A stretch of 13,888 nt of DNA from an uncultured Oscillospiraceae bacterium (GTDB taxonomy: Bacteria > Bacillota > Clostridia > Oscillospirales > Ruminococcaceae). Within the stretch, counting starts at the first letter, position 1. Each line of letters begins with the position of its first letter. The stretch lies in contig USNZ01000009.1 in NCBI GenBank assembly GCA_900556255.1, forward strand, positions 1 to 13,888, given 5' to 3'. The translations under genes were made by a program, and so were the position numbers. Of the stretch, positions 1 to 7,410 are shown one piece after another. The notes beneath the pieces are model-generated. The model saw only the letters and a program-made list of their open reading frames with translations. It searched no databases and was not told the DNA's origin.

Positions 1-1449
1 CGCGAGATCGCCGCCGAGGCAGGTGTGCGCGTGGACGAGGCAGCCTTCCACATGGAAATGACCAAGCAGCGTGAGCGCGCCCGCGCCGAGCGCCTGGCCA
101 AGGATATCTCCGGCTGGAGCGCCGACCTGTTCGGCGAGTTGACCGCCGAGCCGACCCAATTTGACGGCTACGAGACCCTGACCGAGTCTGCCAAGGTCGT
201 TGCCCTGTCTGACGGCGAGGAGCTGAACGACGCCATTGCCACCGACGAAGCCGGCGAGAGCAAGGAAGGTGTGCTGGTCGTGCTGGACCGCACCCCGTTC
301 TATGCCGAGATGGGCGGCCAGGTCGCTGACCACGGCTACATCAGCTGCGGCGATGCCAAGCTGAAGGTCACGCAGGTCAAAAAGACCCCCAAGGGCTACT
401 TTGTCCACACTTGCGAGCTGCTGGACGGCACCCTGCACGTTGGCGATGATGTCACCGCCGCCGTGGATGCCCAGCGCCGCATGGCCATCTGCCGCAACCA
501 CACCGCCACCCACCTGATGCAGAAGGCGCTGCGTGAGGTTCTGGGCGACCATGTGCATCAGGCCGGCAGCTATCAGGACGACCACATCACCCGCTTTGAC
601 TTCACCCACTTCAGCGCCGTCACCGCCGAGGAACTGGTCGAGGTCGAAAAGAAGGTCAACGAGAAGATCTTCGAGAGCCTGAACGTCGAAATCAAGAACC
701 TGCCCATTGAGGAAGCCAAGAAGATGGGCGCTATGGCGCTGTTCGGCGAGAAGTACGGCAGCGTTGTCCGCGTTGTGGACGCCGGCGGCTGGAGCACCGA
801 GTTCTGCGGCGGCACCCACGTCAAGAACACCGCACAGATCGGCTGCTTTAAGATCCTGGGCGAATCCAGCGTTGCCGCCGGTATCCGCCGTATCGAGGCA
901 ACCACCGGCTTCGGCGTGCTGAACCTGCTGGACGAGCGCACCGAGCTGCTGGCACAGACCGCCGTTGCCCTGAAAGCCAACAACATGAAGGACGCCCCCG
1001 CCCGCGCCGAGGCCCTGACCGCCGAATTGAAGGAAACCAACAAACAGCTGGATATCCTCAAGGCAGAGATGGCCTCCTCCAAGATCGACGGTTTGTTCCA
1101 GGATGCCGCCGACATTGACGGTGTGCGCATCGTTTCCGCCTACCTGACCGGCACCGGTGCCGACACCCTGCGCGATATGATCGACAAGATCCGCGACAAG
1201 GCGCCCGATACCGTCGCCGTTCTCATCGGCAGCGACGGCAGCAAGACGATGATGGCTGTCGGCGTCTGCAAGAACGCCCTGGCCCGCGGCCTGAAAGCCG
1301 GCGCACTGGTCAAGCAGATCGCTGCCATCGCAGGCGGCAACGGCGGCGGCAAGCCCGACTTCGCTATGGCCGGCATCCGCGATTGCTCCAAGATCGACGA
1401 CGCGCTGAACGCCGTACCCGAAATCGTCAAGAACGAACTGAGCAAGTAA
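1..1449 (+). CDS. alaS: Alanine--tRNA ligase, C-terminal part (5' truncated by window edge)
   Basis: Charges tRNA-Ala with alanine in the cytoplasm and hydrolyses mischarged Ser/Gly-tRNA-Ala. The reading frame is open from base 1, so the gene enters from the left. About 482 residues are present, roughly the second half of a protein usually near 875 residues; the N-terminal catalytic domain is outside the window. Visible signatures are the linker around EMTKQRERARAE (about residues 19-30 of the fragment), the editing-domain zinc motif HTATH (fragment residues 167-171), and the second zinc half CGGTH (269-273). The conserved GIRRIEATTG follows, and the C-terminal DHHA1 domain carries GGNGGGKPDFAMAG. 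All editing-site ligands are present, so proofreading should work. The TAA stop is followed 8 bases later by a palindromic repeat. The HIT-family gene follows on the same strand. Identification is secure. Confidence 0.98.
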   Translation, partial: REIAAEAGVRVDEAAFHMEMTKQRERARAERLAKDISGWSADLFGELTAEPTQFDGYETLTESAKVVALSDGEELNDAIATDEAGESKEGVLVVLDRTPFYAEMGGQVADHGYISCGDAKLKVTQVKKTPKGYFVHTCELLDGTLHVGDDVTAAVDAQRRMAICRNHTATHLMQKALREVLGDHVHQAGSYQDDHITRFDFTHFSAVTAEELVEVEKKVNEKIFESLNVEIKNLPIEEAKKMGAMALFGEKYGSVVRVVDAGGWSTEFCGGTHVKNTAQIGCFKILGESSVAAGIRRIEATTGFGVLNLLDERTELLAQTAVALKANNMKDAPARAEALTAELKETNKQLDILKAEMASSKIDGLFQDAADIDGVRIVSAYLTGTGADTLRDMIDKIRDKAPDTVAVLIGSDGSKTMMAVGVCKNALARGLKAGALVKQIAAIAGGNGGGKPDFAMAGIRDCSKIDDALNAVPEIVKNELSK

Positions 1450-1457
1450 GTTTCTAT

Positions 1458-1512
1458 GGCAACACCGCATAATTCCCGCCCTATCGGCACTTAGAATTTA
1501 TGCGGTTTTGCC
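1458..1512. repeat. 55-bp palindromic interspersed repeat, copy 1 (MITE/REP-like)
   Basis: A near-palindrome with imperfect inverted ends: ggcaacaccgcat at the left and, read on the other strand, ggcaaaaccgcat at the right, both continuing into an aattc-like stretch. The reverse complement aligns with the element at 8776-8828 at about 49 of 55 columns by hand, so the two are copies of one element in opposite orientations. It lies between the alaS stop and the HIT-gene ribosome binding site. It should form a long hairpin in RNA or single-stranded DNA. The flanks ctat and ctac are at best an imperfect 4-bp target duplication. It has no coding capacity. A non-autonomous miniature transposable element or REP-type repeat is the most likely identity; this is inference from form. 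Confidence 0.75.
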
Positions 1513-1543
1513 CTACCATCTTTCGGCAAAGGAGGGATATTGT

Positions 1544-1888
1544 ATGGCTGATTGCCTGTTCTGCAAAATCGCAGCGGGGGACATCCCCTCCAACAAGCTG
1601 TTTGAGGATGACCAACTGCTGGCATTTTACGACATTGACCCGCAGGCACCTGTCCACTTTCTGGTCATTCCCAAAAAGCACATCGACTCAGCCGCGGTGC
1701 TGACCGAGGACGATGCCGCCCTGCTGGGGCACATCTATGCCGTCATCGCACAGCTGGCTGCCCGGCTCGGCATTGCCGAAAACGGCTACCGCGTGGTCAC
1801 CAACGTCGGTGCCGACGGCGGCCAGAGCGTGAAGCATCTGCACTTCCACGTTCTGGCCGGCCGCAGCCTTGCCTGGCCTCCGGGCTGA
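1544..1888 (+). CDS. HIT-family nucleotide-binding hydrolase (histidine triad protein)
   Basis: A 114-residue protein with the complete histidine triad HLHFH (residues 98-102) near the C-terminus. It also has the CLFC pair (C4, C7) expected in the zinc-binding PKCI/HINT branch, and the typical ending AWPPG. Family members hydrolyse purine nucleoside phosphoramidates or adenylylated substrates such as aminoacyl-AMP; the in vivo substrate here is unknown. The ATG at 1544 is chosen because a strong ggaggg Shine-Dalgarno lies at 1531-1536, about 8 bases upstream; upstream in-frame starts lack one and overlap the repeat. It follows alaS on the same strand, separated by the 55-bp palindrome, and precedes a phosphoribosyltransferase gene by 43 bases. 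Its length is normal for the family. The closest named relatives would be Hit/HinT proteins. Confidence 0.95.
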   Translation: MADCLFCKIAAGDIPSNKLFEDDQLLAFYDIDPQAPVHFLVIPKKHIDSAAVLTEDDAALLGHIYAVIAQLAARLGIAENGYRVVTNVGADGGQSVKHLHFHVLAGRSLAWPPG

Positions 1889-1931
1889 TGCCCGCGCCGC
1901 CCGATTTTTACAACGAATTGAGGTACTTGTT

Positions 1932-2471
1932 ATGGCTGATACCTATACTTTGCACGTTGCGGGTCTGACCCGTGAACTGCCCATCTGCAAGGTCAATGAC
2001 CACATGGACATTGCCGCCTTTATCATGTTCAGCGATGTCGAGCTGACCGTGGCCTGCGCCGCCGAGCTGCTGAAAAAAGCGCCCGACTTTGACGTTATCC
2101 TGACCGCCGAGGCCAAGGGCATCCCCCTTGCCTACGAAATGGCTCGTCAGAGTGGCAAATACTGGATCCCCGCCCGCAAGGGTGCCAAGCTCTATATGCG
2201 TGAGCCTGTCGTCATCGAGGACCAGTCCATCACCACCGCCGGCAAGCAGACCCTGGTCATCGACAAGAAGGACATCGAGTATATGAACGGCAAGCGCATC
2301 CTGATCGTGGATGATGTCATCTCCACCGGTGGTTCGATGCACGCGCTGGACGCCCTGGCTGCCAAGAGCACCGGCACCGTCGTTGGTCGCTGCGCCGCTT
2401 TGGCCGAGGGTGACGCCGCCGAGCGCAAGGACATCATCTTCCTGGAGCCTCTGCCCCTGTTCTTTCACTAA
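1932..2471 (+). CDS. Phosphoribosyltransferase (adenine phosphoribosyltransferase-like)
   Basis: A 179-residue type I phosphoribosyltransferase. The PRPP-binding signature ILIVDDVISTGGS lies at about residues 123-135, with the acidic pair D127-D128. The upstream segment DVILTAEAKGIPLAYEMA and the following PARKGAKLYM match the layout of Apt-type enzymes, which join a purine base to PRPP to make the nucleotide during salvage. Substrate choice cannot be read from the motifs, so adenine is likely but xanthine or another base is possible, and I give no symbol. The ATG at 1932 is preceded by gagg at 1920-1923, 8 bases away. The product is cytoplasmic. The stop is only 3 bases from the comEC start, so the two are probably translated from one mRNA. 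Confidence 0.85.
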   Translation: MADTYTLHVAGLTRELPICKVNDHMDIAAFIMFSDVELTVACAAELLKKAPDFDVILTAEAKGIPLAYEMARQSGKYWIPARKGAKLYMREPVVIEDQSITTAGKQTLVIDKKDIEYMNGKRILIVDDVISTGGSMHALDALAAKSTGTVVGRCAALAEGDAAERKDIIFLEPLPLFFH

Positions 2472-2474
2472 GCA

Positions 2475-4520
2475 ATGAAACGCAATCTCGCGTGGTTCGC
2501 CCTGGGCTTTGCCTTGGCCGAACTTGCCGCGGCAAATCTGCCGCCGTTGGTCTGTGTGCCTGCGGCGGCACTTTTTGCTTTTGCGGTATTTGGGCTTCGC
2601 AAGCACAGCCTGCACATTCCGGCTTTGGGTGCCGTGTGCGGGTTTGTTTACTTTGCCGTTTTTGCTGCCCTGTTTGTCCGCCCTGTGCAGGCGATGGCAG
2701 GGCAGACCGTCACCGCCGCCGTGACCGTGCAGACCGATGCCGAGGCCGCGTATGAGGCCTACCATATGCGGGGTACTCTGCTGATCACCGAGCTGGACGG
2801 TAAGCCCGCCCATATTCCGGTGCAGTGCTCGGACTTTCCCGCCGCCGAGGCAGGGGAGCGCTTTACCGCCAAATTTTCCCTGCACACGCTGAAAAACGAC
2901 CGCTACCGCCTTGCGAACCAAAGCAAGGGCGTCTATCTGCGGGCCGATTATATCGGCAAATACGTTCCCTTGCCCGCCAGCCGTCACCCTGTTTTTGGGC
3001 TGTACCGTCTGCGGCAGCAGGGCAGCGCCGCCTTAAAGCGCCGGATTCCCTCCGACTCGGCTGCGCTTATCAGCGCCATGCTGCTGGGGGACACCACACG
3101 CTTATCAGACACTGACCGTAACGCCTTTGCCGCCGCCGGGGTGTCCCATCTGTTGGCGGTATCGGGGCTGCATGTCGCCTTGCTGGCGGGGCTTTTGTTC
3201 CCGCGCAAACGTCGGTTCGCCCATGCGGCACTTGCCGTACAGGCGGGTGTCATCATCGGTTACATGCTGGTGACAGGGCTGCCGGTCTCGGTGCTGCGCG
3301 CGGGGCTTGTGTTTCTGCTGGCTATTTTGGGGCACTGGTTTTTGCAGCCGGTCGATCTGCTGACCTCCACCGGCGCGGCGGCGCTGCTGCTGGGGCTGCA
3401 AAATGCCTACATGCCCTGCGATCTGGGGTTTCAGCTTTCCTTCTGCGCGGTTTTGGGTGTGCAGTGTGCGGCACACCTTGCCAAGCAGCTAAAAAACCGC
3501 TTGCCTGCGCGGATTTTCAACCTCACATCCAACGCCCTGACCGCTGCTTTGGCATCTCTTTTCACACTGCCGATCCTGGTGGCACACGGTATGAGCATCA
3601 GCGCCGTGGGCATTTTGGGCAACCTGCTGACTCTGCCGCTGATGCGGTATCTGCTGCTGTTGGGGCTTGCGGTGCTGGGGCTTTCCTGCCTGCCGTTTTT
3701 GGCACCGCTTTGCCACATGGCAAGCTTTCTGCTTGCGCTGTTATTAAAACTCCTTCGCTGCATCGTATTTTTCTGTGCCTCACTGCCCGGGGCGCGGCTG
3801 CTGCTGCCCGCGCGCTACACGCTGTTTGTCCTGGGTGTGCTGGCGATTCTGGCAATCGTTTACTATTTTGCGGGCAGCCTGCGGCTGTACCCGCCCGCCG
3901 CCCTTTGCTGCGCGGCGCTTGCCGTCTTTATGGGCGTGCGGATGCAGCGGGACGTTGTCACCGTCGCGCTGGTCGGCACGGCGGGCAACCCCTGCGCCGT
4001 CATCACCCGAAACGGACAGGCCGCCGTGGTGTTCCGCGGCGGTGCTGCCAACCGTCGGGCGGTCAAAAATTATCTGGCGCGCCACGGCGAACCCGCCTGT
4101 ACGCTGGCGGTAGATCTGCGCGCTGCGCCCGATGCTATCGGCCTTGCCGCCGACCGCACCGTAAATGCTGCCGCGCAGGCTGTGCCCGCCCGATACGAGG
4201 TACTTGACGGACTGACGCTGGACCTGTATCATAAAGGCAGCAGCAGTCTGGCCGTGCTGGAAGCAGGGGAGCGCCACATTGCGCTGATGTCCGGCAGCAT
4301 CAAGCTGGACACTCCCGTGCAGGTCGATGTTCTGTGCGCCGCAGGGGCCTTGTCCGACTCGGTGCAGGCCGAGACGATTCTGTTTACATCGGAATCCCCC
4401 AAATGGCTGGCCGACGCGGACGCCGCGCAGCTGTATTACGGTTCCGACACCCCCGCCGTCGTTTTGCGGCCGGGTGCCGCCATGATTTTTGAGGAGGCGA
4501 AGCCTTATGCTGTACAGTGA
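2475..4520 (+). CDS. comEC: ComEC/Rec2-family DNA uptake channel with degenerate C-terminal domain
   Basis: A 681-residue polytopic membrane protein of the ComEC/Rec2 family, which passes single-stranded DNA across the membrane during natural transformation. Hydrophobic segments open the protein, and an OB-fold-like soluble stretch occupies about residues 70-165. The competence domain follows with the signature HLLAVSGLH (from H225) just after AMLLGDTT, then a run of membrane helices to about residue 480. The C-terminal part from about residue 494 sits where a metallo-beta-lactamase-like domain normally lies, but no HxHxDH-type metal-ligand motif is visible. No clear Shine-Dalgarno precedes the ATG; the upstream stop is 3 bases away, so translational coupling is likely. 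The downstream holA start overlaps by 14 bases, the usual comEC-holA order in Firmicutes. Transport competence in this organism is unproven. Confidence 0.93.
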   Translation: MKRNLAWFALGFALAELAAANLPPLVCVPAAALFAFAVFGLRKHSLHIPALGAVCGFVYFAVFAALFVRPVQAMAGQTVTAAVTVQTDAEAAYEAYHMRGTLLITELDGKPAHIPVQCSDFPAAEAGERFTAKFSLHTLKNDRYRLANQSKGVYLRADYIGKYVPLPASRHPVFGLYRLRQQGSAALKRRIPSDSAALISAMLLGDTTRLSDTDRNAFAAAGVSHLLAVSGLHVALLAGLLFPRKRRFAHAALAVQAGVIIGYMLVTGLPVSVLRAGLVFLLAILGHWFLQPVDLLTSTGAAALLLGLQNAYMPCDLGFQLSFCAVLGVQCAAHLAKQLKNRLPARIFNLTSNALTAALASLFTLPILVAHGMSISAVGILGNLLTLPLMRYLLLLGLAVLGLSCLPFLAPLCHMASFLLALLLKLLRCIVFFCASLPGARLLLPARYTLFVLGVLAILAIVYYFAGSLRLYPPAALCCAALAVFMGVRMQRDVVTVALVGTAGNPCAVITRNGQAAVVFRGGAANRRAVKNYLARHGEPACTLAVDLRAAPDAIGLAADRTVNAAAQAVPARYEVLDGLTLDLYHKGSSSLAVLEAGERHIALMSGSIKLDTPVQVDVLCAAGALSDSVQAETILFTSESPKWLADADAAQLYYGSDTPAVVLRPGAAMIFEEAKPYAVQ

Positions 4521-5541
4521 AAAAGAGTTGGAGAAAAAGCTGCGCGCCGGCTGCGCCGTATACTATTTTTATGCCGCCGATGAGGCACTGGTGCACAGCG
4601 CGGCGCAAAAGGCGCTGAAATTTTTGCAGCAGGACGACCCCGAAGTCACCGTGCTGGACGGCCCCACCCCCCGCGTGGAGGATATCGTTCTGGCGGCGGG
4701 CACCATCTCATTTTTCGGCGGCAAACGCCTTGTACTGATGCCGATGGTGCGCCCGTCGACGTACTCTGACAAAGATCTGCAGGAACTTTGCGACACCCTT
4801 GCCGACACCGAAAACGCCATTTTTGTGCTGACCGGCGTTGTGGAGGAGTATTACGGCAAGCTGCGCCCCGGCAAGCGGGAAAAAAAGCTGATTGCCGCCT
4901 GCGAGAAGCTCGGCTATTGTGTGCAGATCAACAAGCCCACCCGCGCCGCCTTGCAGACGCTGGCGCGGCAATGGGCAGGGGAGCTGGGCACGACCTTTGC
5001 CCGCGGGGCAGAGGGTGCCTTGCTGGACCGCTGCGGCGAGGATCAGTTCCTTCTGCGCAACGAAATCGACAAGCTGGCCGCCCTTTCGGGCTACGGCACC
5101 ATCACGGCGGCCATGGTGCAGCAGCTGGGCACCGTCACGCTGGATGCCGACACTTTTGACATGGTCAAGCTGGTGGCGGCCGGGCAGCTTACGGCTGCAC
5201 AGCAAAAGCTGCGCACCCTGCTGGCACTGCAAAACGAGCCGATTCTCATCACAGGGGCACTCAGCAGCAATTATCTGACGCTGTACCGTGTTTCCTTGGC
5301 AAAGCGCAGCCGCCGCGCCCTGGCGGATGTCGCCAAGGATTTCGGCTATACCGGCAACTGGAACTACCGCCTTTCGGAGGCGGAGAGCACCGCCGCCCAC
5401 TACAAGACCGCCCAGCTGGAACAGTGCCTGCGGGTGCTGCGCAAACTGGATATCGACCTGAAAAGCAGCAAGCTGGGCAGCGATCTTTTGCTGCAAAAGG
5501 CACTGTGCGAGCTTGCTTTGACTCGGAGTAAATCATGCTGA
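4507..5541 (+). CDS. holA: DNA polymerase III subunit delta
   Basis: A 344-residue protein matching the delta subunit of the clamp loader, which opens the beta sliding clamp during replication. Visible features are the N-terminal YYFYAADEAL segment, GTISFFGGKRLVLM, the stretch around DQFLLRNEIDKLAAL, and the C-terminal helical domain ending KSSKLGSDLLLQKALCEL. The last of these is characteristic of HolA. The length is typical (about 330-350). The start is the ATG at 4507, with a strong gaggagg at 4491-4497, 9 bases upstream; an in-frame TTG at 4489 would put the start on top of this site. It overlaps the 3' end of comEC by 14 bp and its own end overlaps the Toprim gene by 7 bp, so the three are almost certainly one transcription unit. 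Confidence 0.95.
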   Translation: MLYSEKELEKKLRAGCAVYYFYAADEALVHSAAQKALKFLQQDDPEVTVLDGPTPRVEDIVLAAGTISFFGGKRLVLMPMVRPSTYSDKDLQELCDTLADTENAIFVLTGVVEEYYGKLRPGKREKKLIAACEKLGYCVQINKPTRAALQTLARQWAGELGTTFARGAEGALLDRCGEDQFLLRNEIDKLAALSGYGTITAAMVQQLGTVTLDADTFDMVKLVAAGQLTAAQQKLRTLLALQNEPILITGALSSNYLTLYRVSLAKRSRRALADVAKDFGYTGNWNYRLSEAESTAAHYKTAQLEQCLRVLRKLDIDLKSSKLGSDLLLQKALCELALTRSKSC

Positions 5542-6116
5542 AACTGACCCGCGCCCTTTTGGTGGAGGGCAAATACGACGCCGCCCGTCTGCACAACCTT
5601 GTGGACGGCACGGTACTGACGACCGACGGCTTCCGCGTATTTAAGGACGCCGCACTGCAAAACCTGCTGAAAAAAGTAGCCGCCGCGCAGGGGCTGATCC
5701 TTCTGACCGACTCCGACGCGGCGGGGTTTAAGATCCGCCATTTTGTCACGGGGCTTGTCGGGGCGCAAAACGTCCTGCAAGCCTATGTACCCGCTGTTCC
5801 CGGCAAGGAATCCCGCAAGGCCCAGCCCGGCAGGGAGGGGCTTTTGGGGGTCGAGGGCGTGGACGATGCCCTGATTTTGCAGGGGCTGCAAACCGCCCTT
5901 GCCGGTGCGGCCGACACGGCCGCCGCAGACCGCAGCATCACCTACACCGATTTGTACGAGTGGGGCATTTCCGGCACCGCCAACAGCGCCGACAACCGCC
6001 GCAAGCTGCTGCACCGCCTGGGGCTTCCCCCGCGGTTAAGCAAAAAAGAACTGCTGGACGTACTGAATATTCTCTACACCTACGAAAGCCTTGACGCCGA
6101 GATTCGGCACAGCTAA
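5535..6116 (+). CDS. Toprim-domain ribonuclease M5-like protein (DUF4093-type C-terminus)
   Basis: A 193-residue protein with an N-terminal Toprim fold: the catalytic glutamate motif EGKYD (E11) and the DxD motif DSDAAG (D59, D61), both intact. The C-terminal part, from about residue 115, contains a small basic region and the SADNRRKLLHRLGLP stretch seen in RNase M5 relatives. RNase M5 (about 186 residues) trims 5S rRNA precursors on ribosomal protein L18, so the length fits. The start ATG at 5535 overlaps the holA 3' end and has a modest cggag element 6 bases upstream. It is the last gene of the plus-strand block and its stop codon lies in the arm of the shared terminator. It could be a paralogue with another nucleic-acid substrate rather than true RnmV, so no symbol is given. 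Confidence 0.82.
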   Translation: MLKLTRALLVEGKYDAARLHNLVDGTVLTTDGFRVFKDAALQNLLKKVAAAQGLILLTDSDAAGFKIRHFVTGLVGAQNVLQAYVPAVPGKESRKAQPGREGLLGVEGVDDALILQGLQTALAGAADTAAADRSITYTDLYEWGISGTANSADNRRKLLHRLGLPPRLSKKELLDVLNILYTYESLDAEIRHS

Positions 6117-6160
6117 ACAAAATCGGCAGCGGTCCGTTGGGTCCGCTGCCGATTTTGTTT
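6115..6160. terminator. Bidirectional rho-independent terminator between convergent genes
   Basis: A perfect 18-bp inverted repeat: aaacaaaatcggcagcgg at 6115-6132 pairs with ccgctgccgattttgttt at 6143-6160 around a 10-base loop. The A-rich outer part of one arm becomes the U-rich tail of the other, so it works on both strands. It ends the Toprim-gene operon rightward and the pseudouridine synthase gene leftward. The stop codons of both genes (6114-6116, and 6159-6161 on the minus strand) lie within or at the edge of the stem. Confidence 0.95.
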
Positions 6161-7070
6161 ATTTTAATGTCCCATCCTCGACCTGCTTGCAGTACCACGG
6201 CTTTTCGGCGTGGAATACCCGCCCTGCCAGATGCGCAAAACGCTCGTCCGCGATCGTGTCGGGGAAGCGCAGTTCCCACGCACACAGCGCCTGGTACTTG
6301 AACCGCAGCTCCCGGTTGGCGGCGTTGTTGCCGTACTTGCTGTCGCCCAGAATCGGGCAGCCGATATGCGCCAGATGCGCGCGGATCTGGTGGGTGCGCC
6401 CCGTGACCAGTTCGACCTTCAATTCCGCCAGCCGCCCGCTGACCGCCAGCGTTTCATACCCGGTAATGACTTCCTTCGCGCCGCCCACCGTGCCGTCGGT
6501 AATATAGACGATGCCGCGCTCGGCGTCCTTCAAAAGGTAATCCCGCAGCAGCGCCGCCGGGGGATTGGGCCGCCCGAAGGTGACGCACAGATAGTGCTTG
6601 GTAATGCTGCGCGCCTTGATTTGCGCGGTCAAAAAGGACTCTGCCGCGTTATTTTTGGCAAGCAAGATCAGCCCGCTGGTGCCGGTGTCCAGCCGGTGGC
6701 ACAAAACCGCACGCTCACCCTTGCCCGCCGCTTTCAGTTTTTCCTGCACACGCTTGAGCAGCGTGTCGTTGTCTGCGCCGTCCACCGCGATGCCCGCCGG
6801 CTTGGAGGCAATGATGATGTCCTCGTCCTCATACACAAAGACCGCCGGGGGCAGCCCGCGCTGCTGCTCCAACTGCTCATCGGTCAAAAACAGCTTGATG
6901 ACATCGCCGTTTTGCACCCGCGTGGAAAGCGGCTGCTTTTTGCCGTTGAGCTTGATTTTGTTTTCGCGCAGGGCTTTGTTCAGCCGCCCCAACCCCAGGG
7001 CAGGGTAGAGGTCCATCAGATATTTGTCCATCCGCACGGGCAGAAGGCATTTTACACGCAGTTCTTTCAT
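6159..7070 (-). CDS. RluA-family pseudouridine synthase with S4 domain
   Basis: A 303-residue enzyme that isomerises uridine to pseudouridine in RNA, probably rRNA. The N-terminal S4 RNA-binding domain lies at about residues 10-65. The catalytic motif HRLDTGTSGLILLAK carries the nucleophilic aspartate D128, followed by the conserved RTHQIRAHLAHIGCPILGDSKYG. It belongs to the RluC/RluD branch, but the exact target uridines cannot be told from sequence. The start is the ATG at 7070, with an aaggtg ribosome binding site on the minus strand a few bases upstream; a longer reading frame beginning near 7151 would overlap the gene's own promoter. It is monocistronic, with its own promoter (7105-7133) and the shared terminator at its end. 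Confidence 0.95.
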   Translation of the reverse strand: MKELRVKCLLPVRMDKYLMDLYPALGLGRLNKALRENKIKLNGKKQPLSTRVQNGDVIKLFLTDEQLEQQRGLPPAVFVYEDEDIIIASKPAGIAVDGADNDTLLKRVQEKLKAAGKGERAVLCHRLDTGTSGLILLAKNNAAESFLTAQIKARSITKHYLCVTFGRPNPPAALLRDYLLKDAERGIVYITDGTVGGAKEVITGYETLAVSGRLAELKVELVTGRTHQIRAHLAHIGCPILGDSKYGNNAANRELRFKYQALCAWELRFPDTIADERFAHLAGRVFHAEKPWYCKQVEDGTLK

Positions 7071-7104
7071 CACAGCACCTTCAAAAGATTGATTTCTTGC
7101 GTTT

Positions 7105-7133
7105 ATTTTACCACAAACCACACGGTTTCGCAA
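7105..7133 (-). promoter_or_regulatory. Putative sigma-A promoter for the pseudouridine synthase gene
   Basis: Read on the minus strand: ttgcga (7133-7128) as -35, a 17-base spacer, and taaaat (7110-7105) as -10. Predicted initiation near 7098 leaves about 28 bases before the ATG at 7070, room for the ribosome binding site. It stands back to back with the tRNA promoter, with 11 bases between the two -35 boxes. Confidence 0.7.
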
Positions 7134-7144
7134 CGTGTTTGCCA

Positions 7145-7173
7145 TTGACAATTTGCTGCGGTTGCGCTAAAAT
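7145..7173 (+). promoter_or_regulatory. Strong sigma-A promoter for tRNA-Leu
   Basis: A perfect ttgaca -35 (7145-7150), a 17-base spacer and a taaaat -10 (7168-7173). Initiation near 7180 falls about 5 bases before the mature tRNA 5' end at 7185, so the 5' leader is very short. The near-consensus match and position make this one of the safest promoter calls in the window. Confidence 0.9.
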
Positions 7174-7184
7174 ATATCTGTTAT

Positions 7185-7268
7185 GCCGCCGTGGCGGAAC
7201 TGGCAGACGCAAGGGACTTAAAATCCCTCGGTGGAAACATCGTACCGGTTCGATCCCGGTCGGCGGCA
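7185..7268 (+). tRNA. tRNA-Leu, anticodon UAA
   Basis: An 84-base class II tRNA. The 7-bp acceptor stem gccgccg pairs with cggcggc, and the discriminator base is A. The anticodon arm aggga/tccct holds the loop cttaaaa with anticodon TAA. A long variable arm typical of leucine tRNAs follows, then the T arm accgg-ttcgatc-ccggt. The 3' CCA is not encoded, since ta follows the discriminator, so it must be added post-transcriptionally. It reads UUA and, by wobble, UUG codons, which are rare in this GC-rich window. It has its own promoter and terminator. Confidence 0.97.
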
Positions 7269-7274
7269 TACAGC

Positions 7275-7306
7275 CCGCCCTTTCCTTTGGGAAAGGGCGG
7301 TTTTTT
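7275..7306 (+). terminator. Rho-independent terminator of the tRNA-Leu gene
   Basis: A perfect 11-bp stem, ccgccctttcc (7275-7285) with ggaaagggcgg (7290-7300), has a 4-base loop tttg and is followed by six T residues (7301-7306). It begins 6 bases after the tRNA 3' end. Confidence 0.95.
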
Positions 7307-7338
7307 GTGTTTCCTTGGCAAAATATGGCAAAAAGCGC

Positions 7339-7367
7339 TTGTTTATTTTCCGCATATCGTATATAAT
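7339..7367 (+). promoter_or_regulatory. Putative sigma-A promoter for the aminotransferase gene
   Basis: A consensus tataat -10 at 7362-7367 lies 17 bases after a weak -35 ttgttt (7339-7344; three of six consensus positions). Predicted start is near 7374, giving a leader of about 68 bases before the ATG at 7442. It sits just past the tRNA terminator, so the aminotransferase gene needs its own promoter. Confidence 0.7.
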
Positions 7368-7383
7368 GTAATGTATGCCTTTG

Positions 7384-7410
7384 TATGTGTCCAAATAGAG
7401 GGGACGCATA
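7384..7410 (+). other. Leader hairpin upstream of the aminotransferase gene
   Basis: Within the predicted 5' leader, tatgtgtcc (7384-7392) pairs with ggacgcata (7402-7410) over 9 bp with one G-U wobble, leaving a 9-base loop. There is no T-run, so it is not a terminator. It may stabilise the mRNA or bind a regulator; function unknown. Confidence 0.4.

Noticed and set aside
1492..1497. tagaat inside repeat copy 1 as a -10 box for the HIT gene
   Set aside because: No acceptable -35 is found 16-18 bases upstream, and the hexamer is part of the conserved palindrome.
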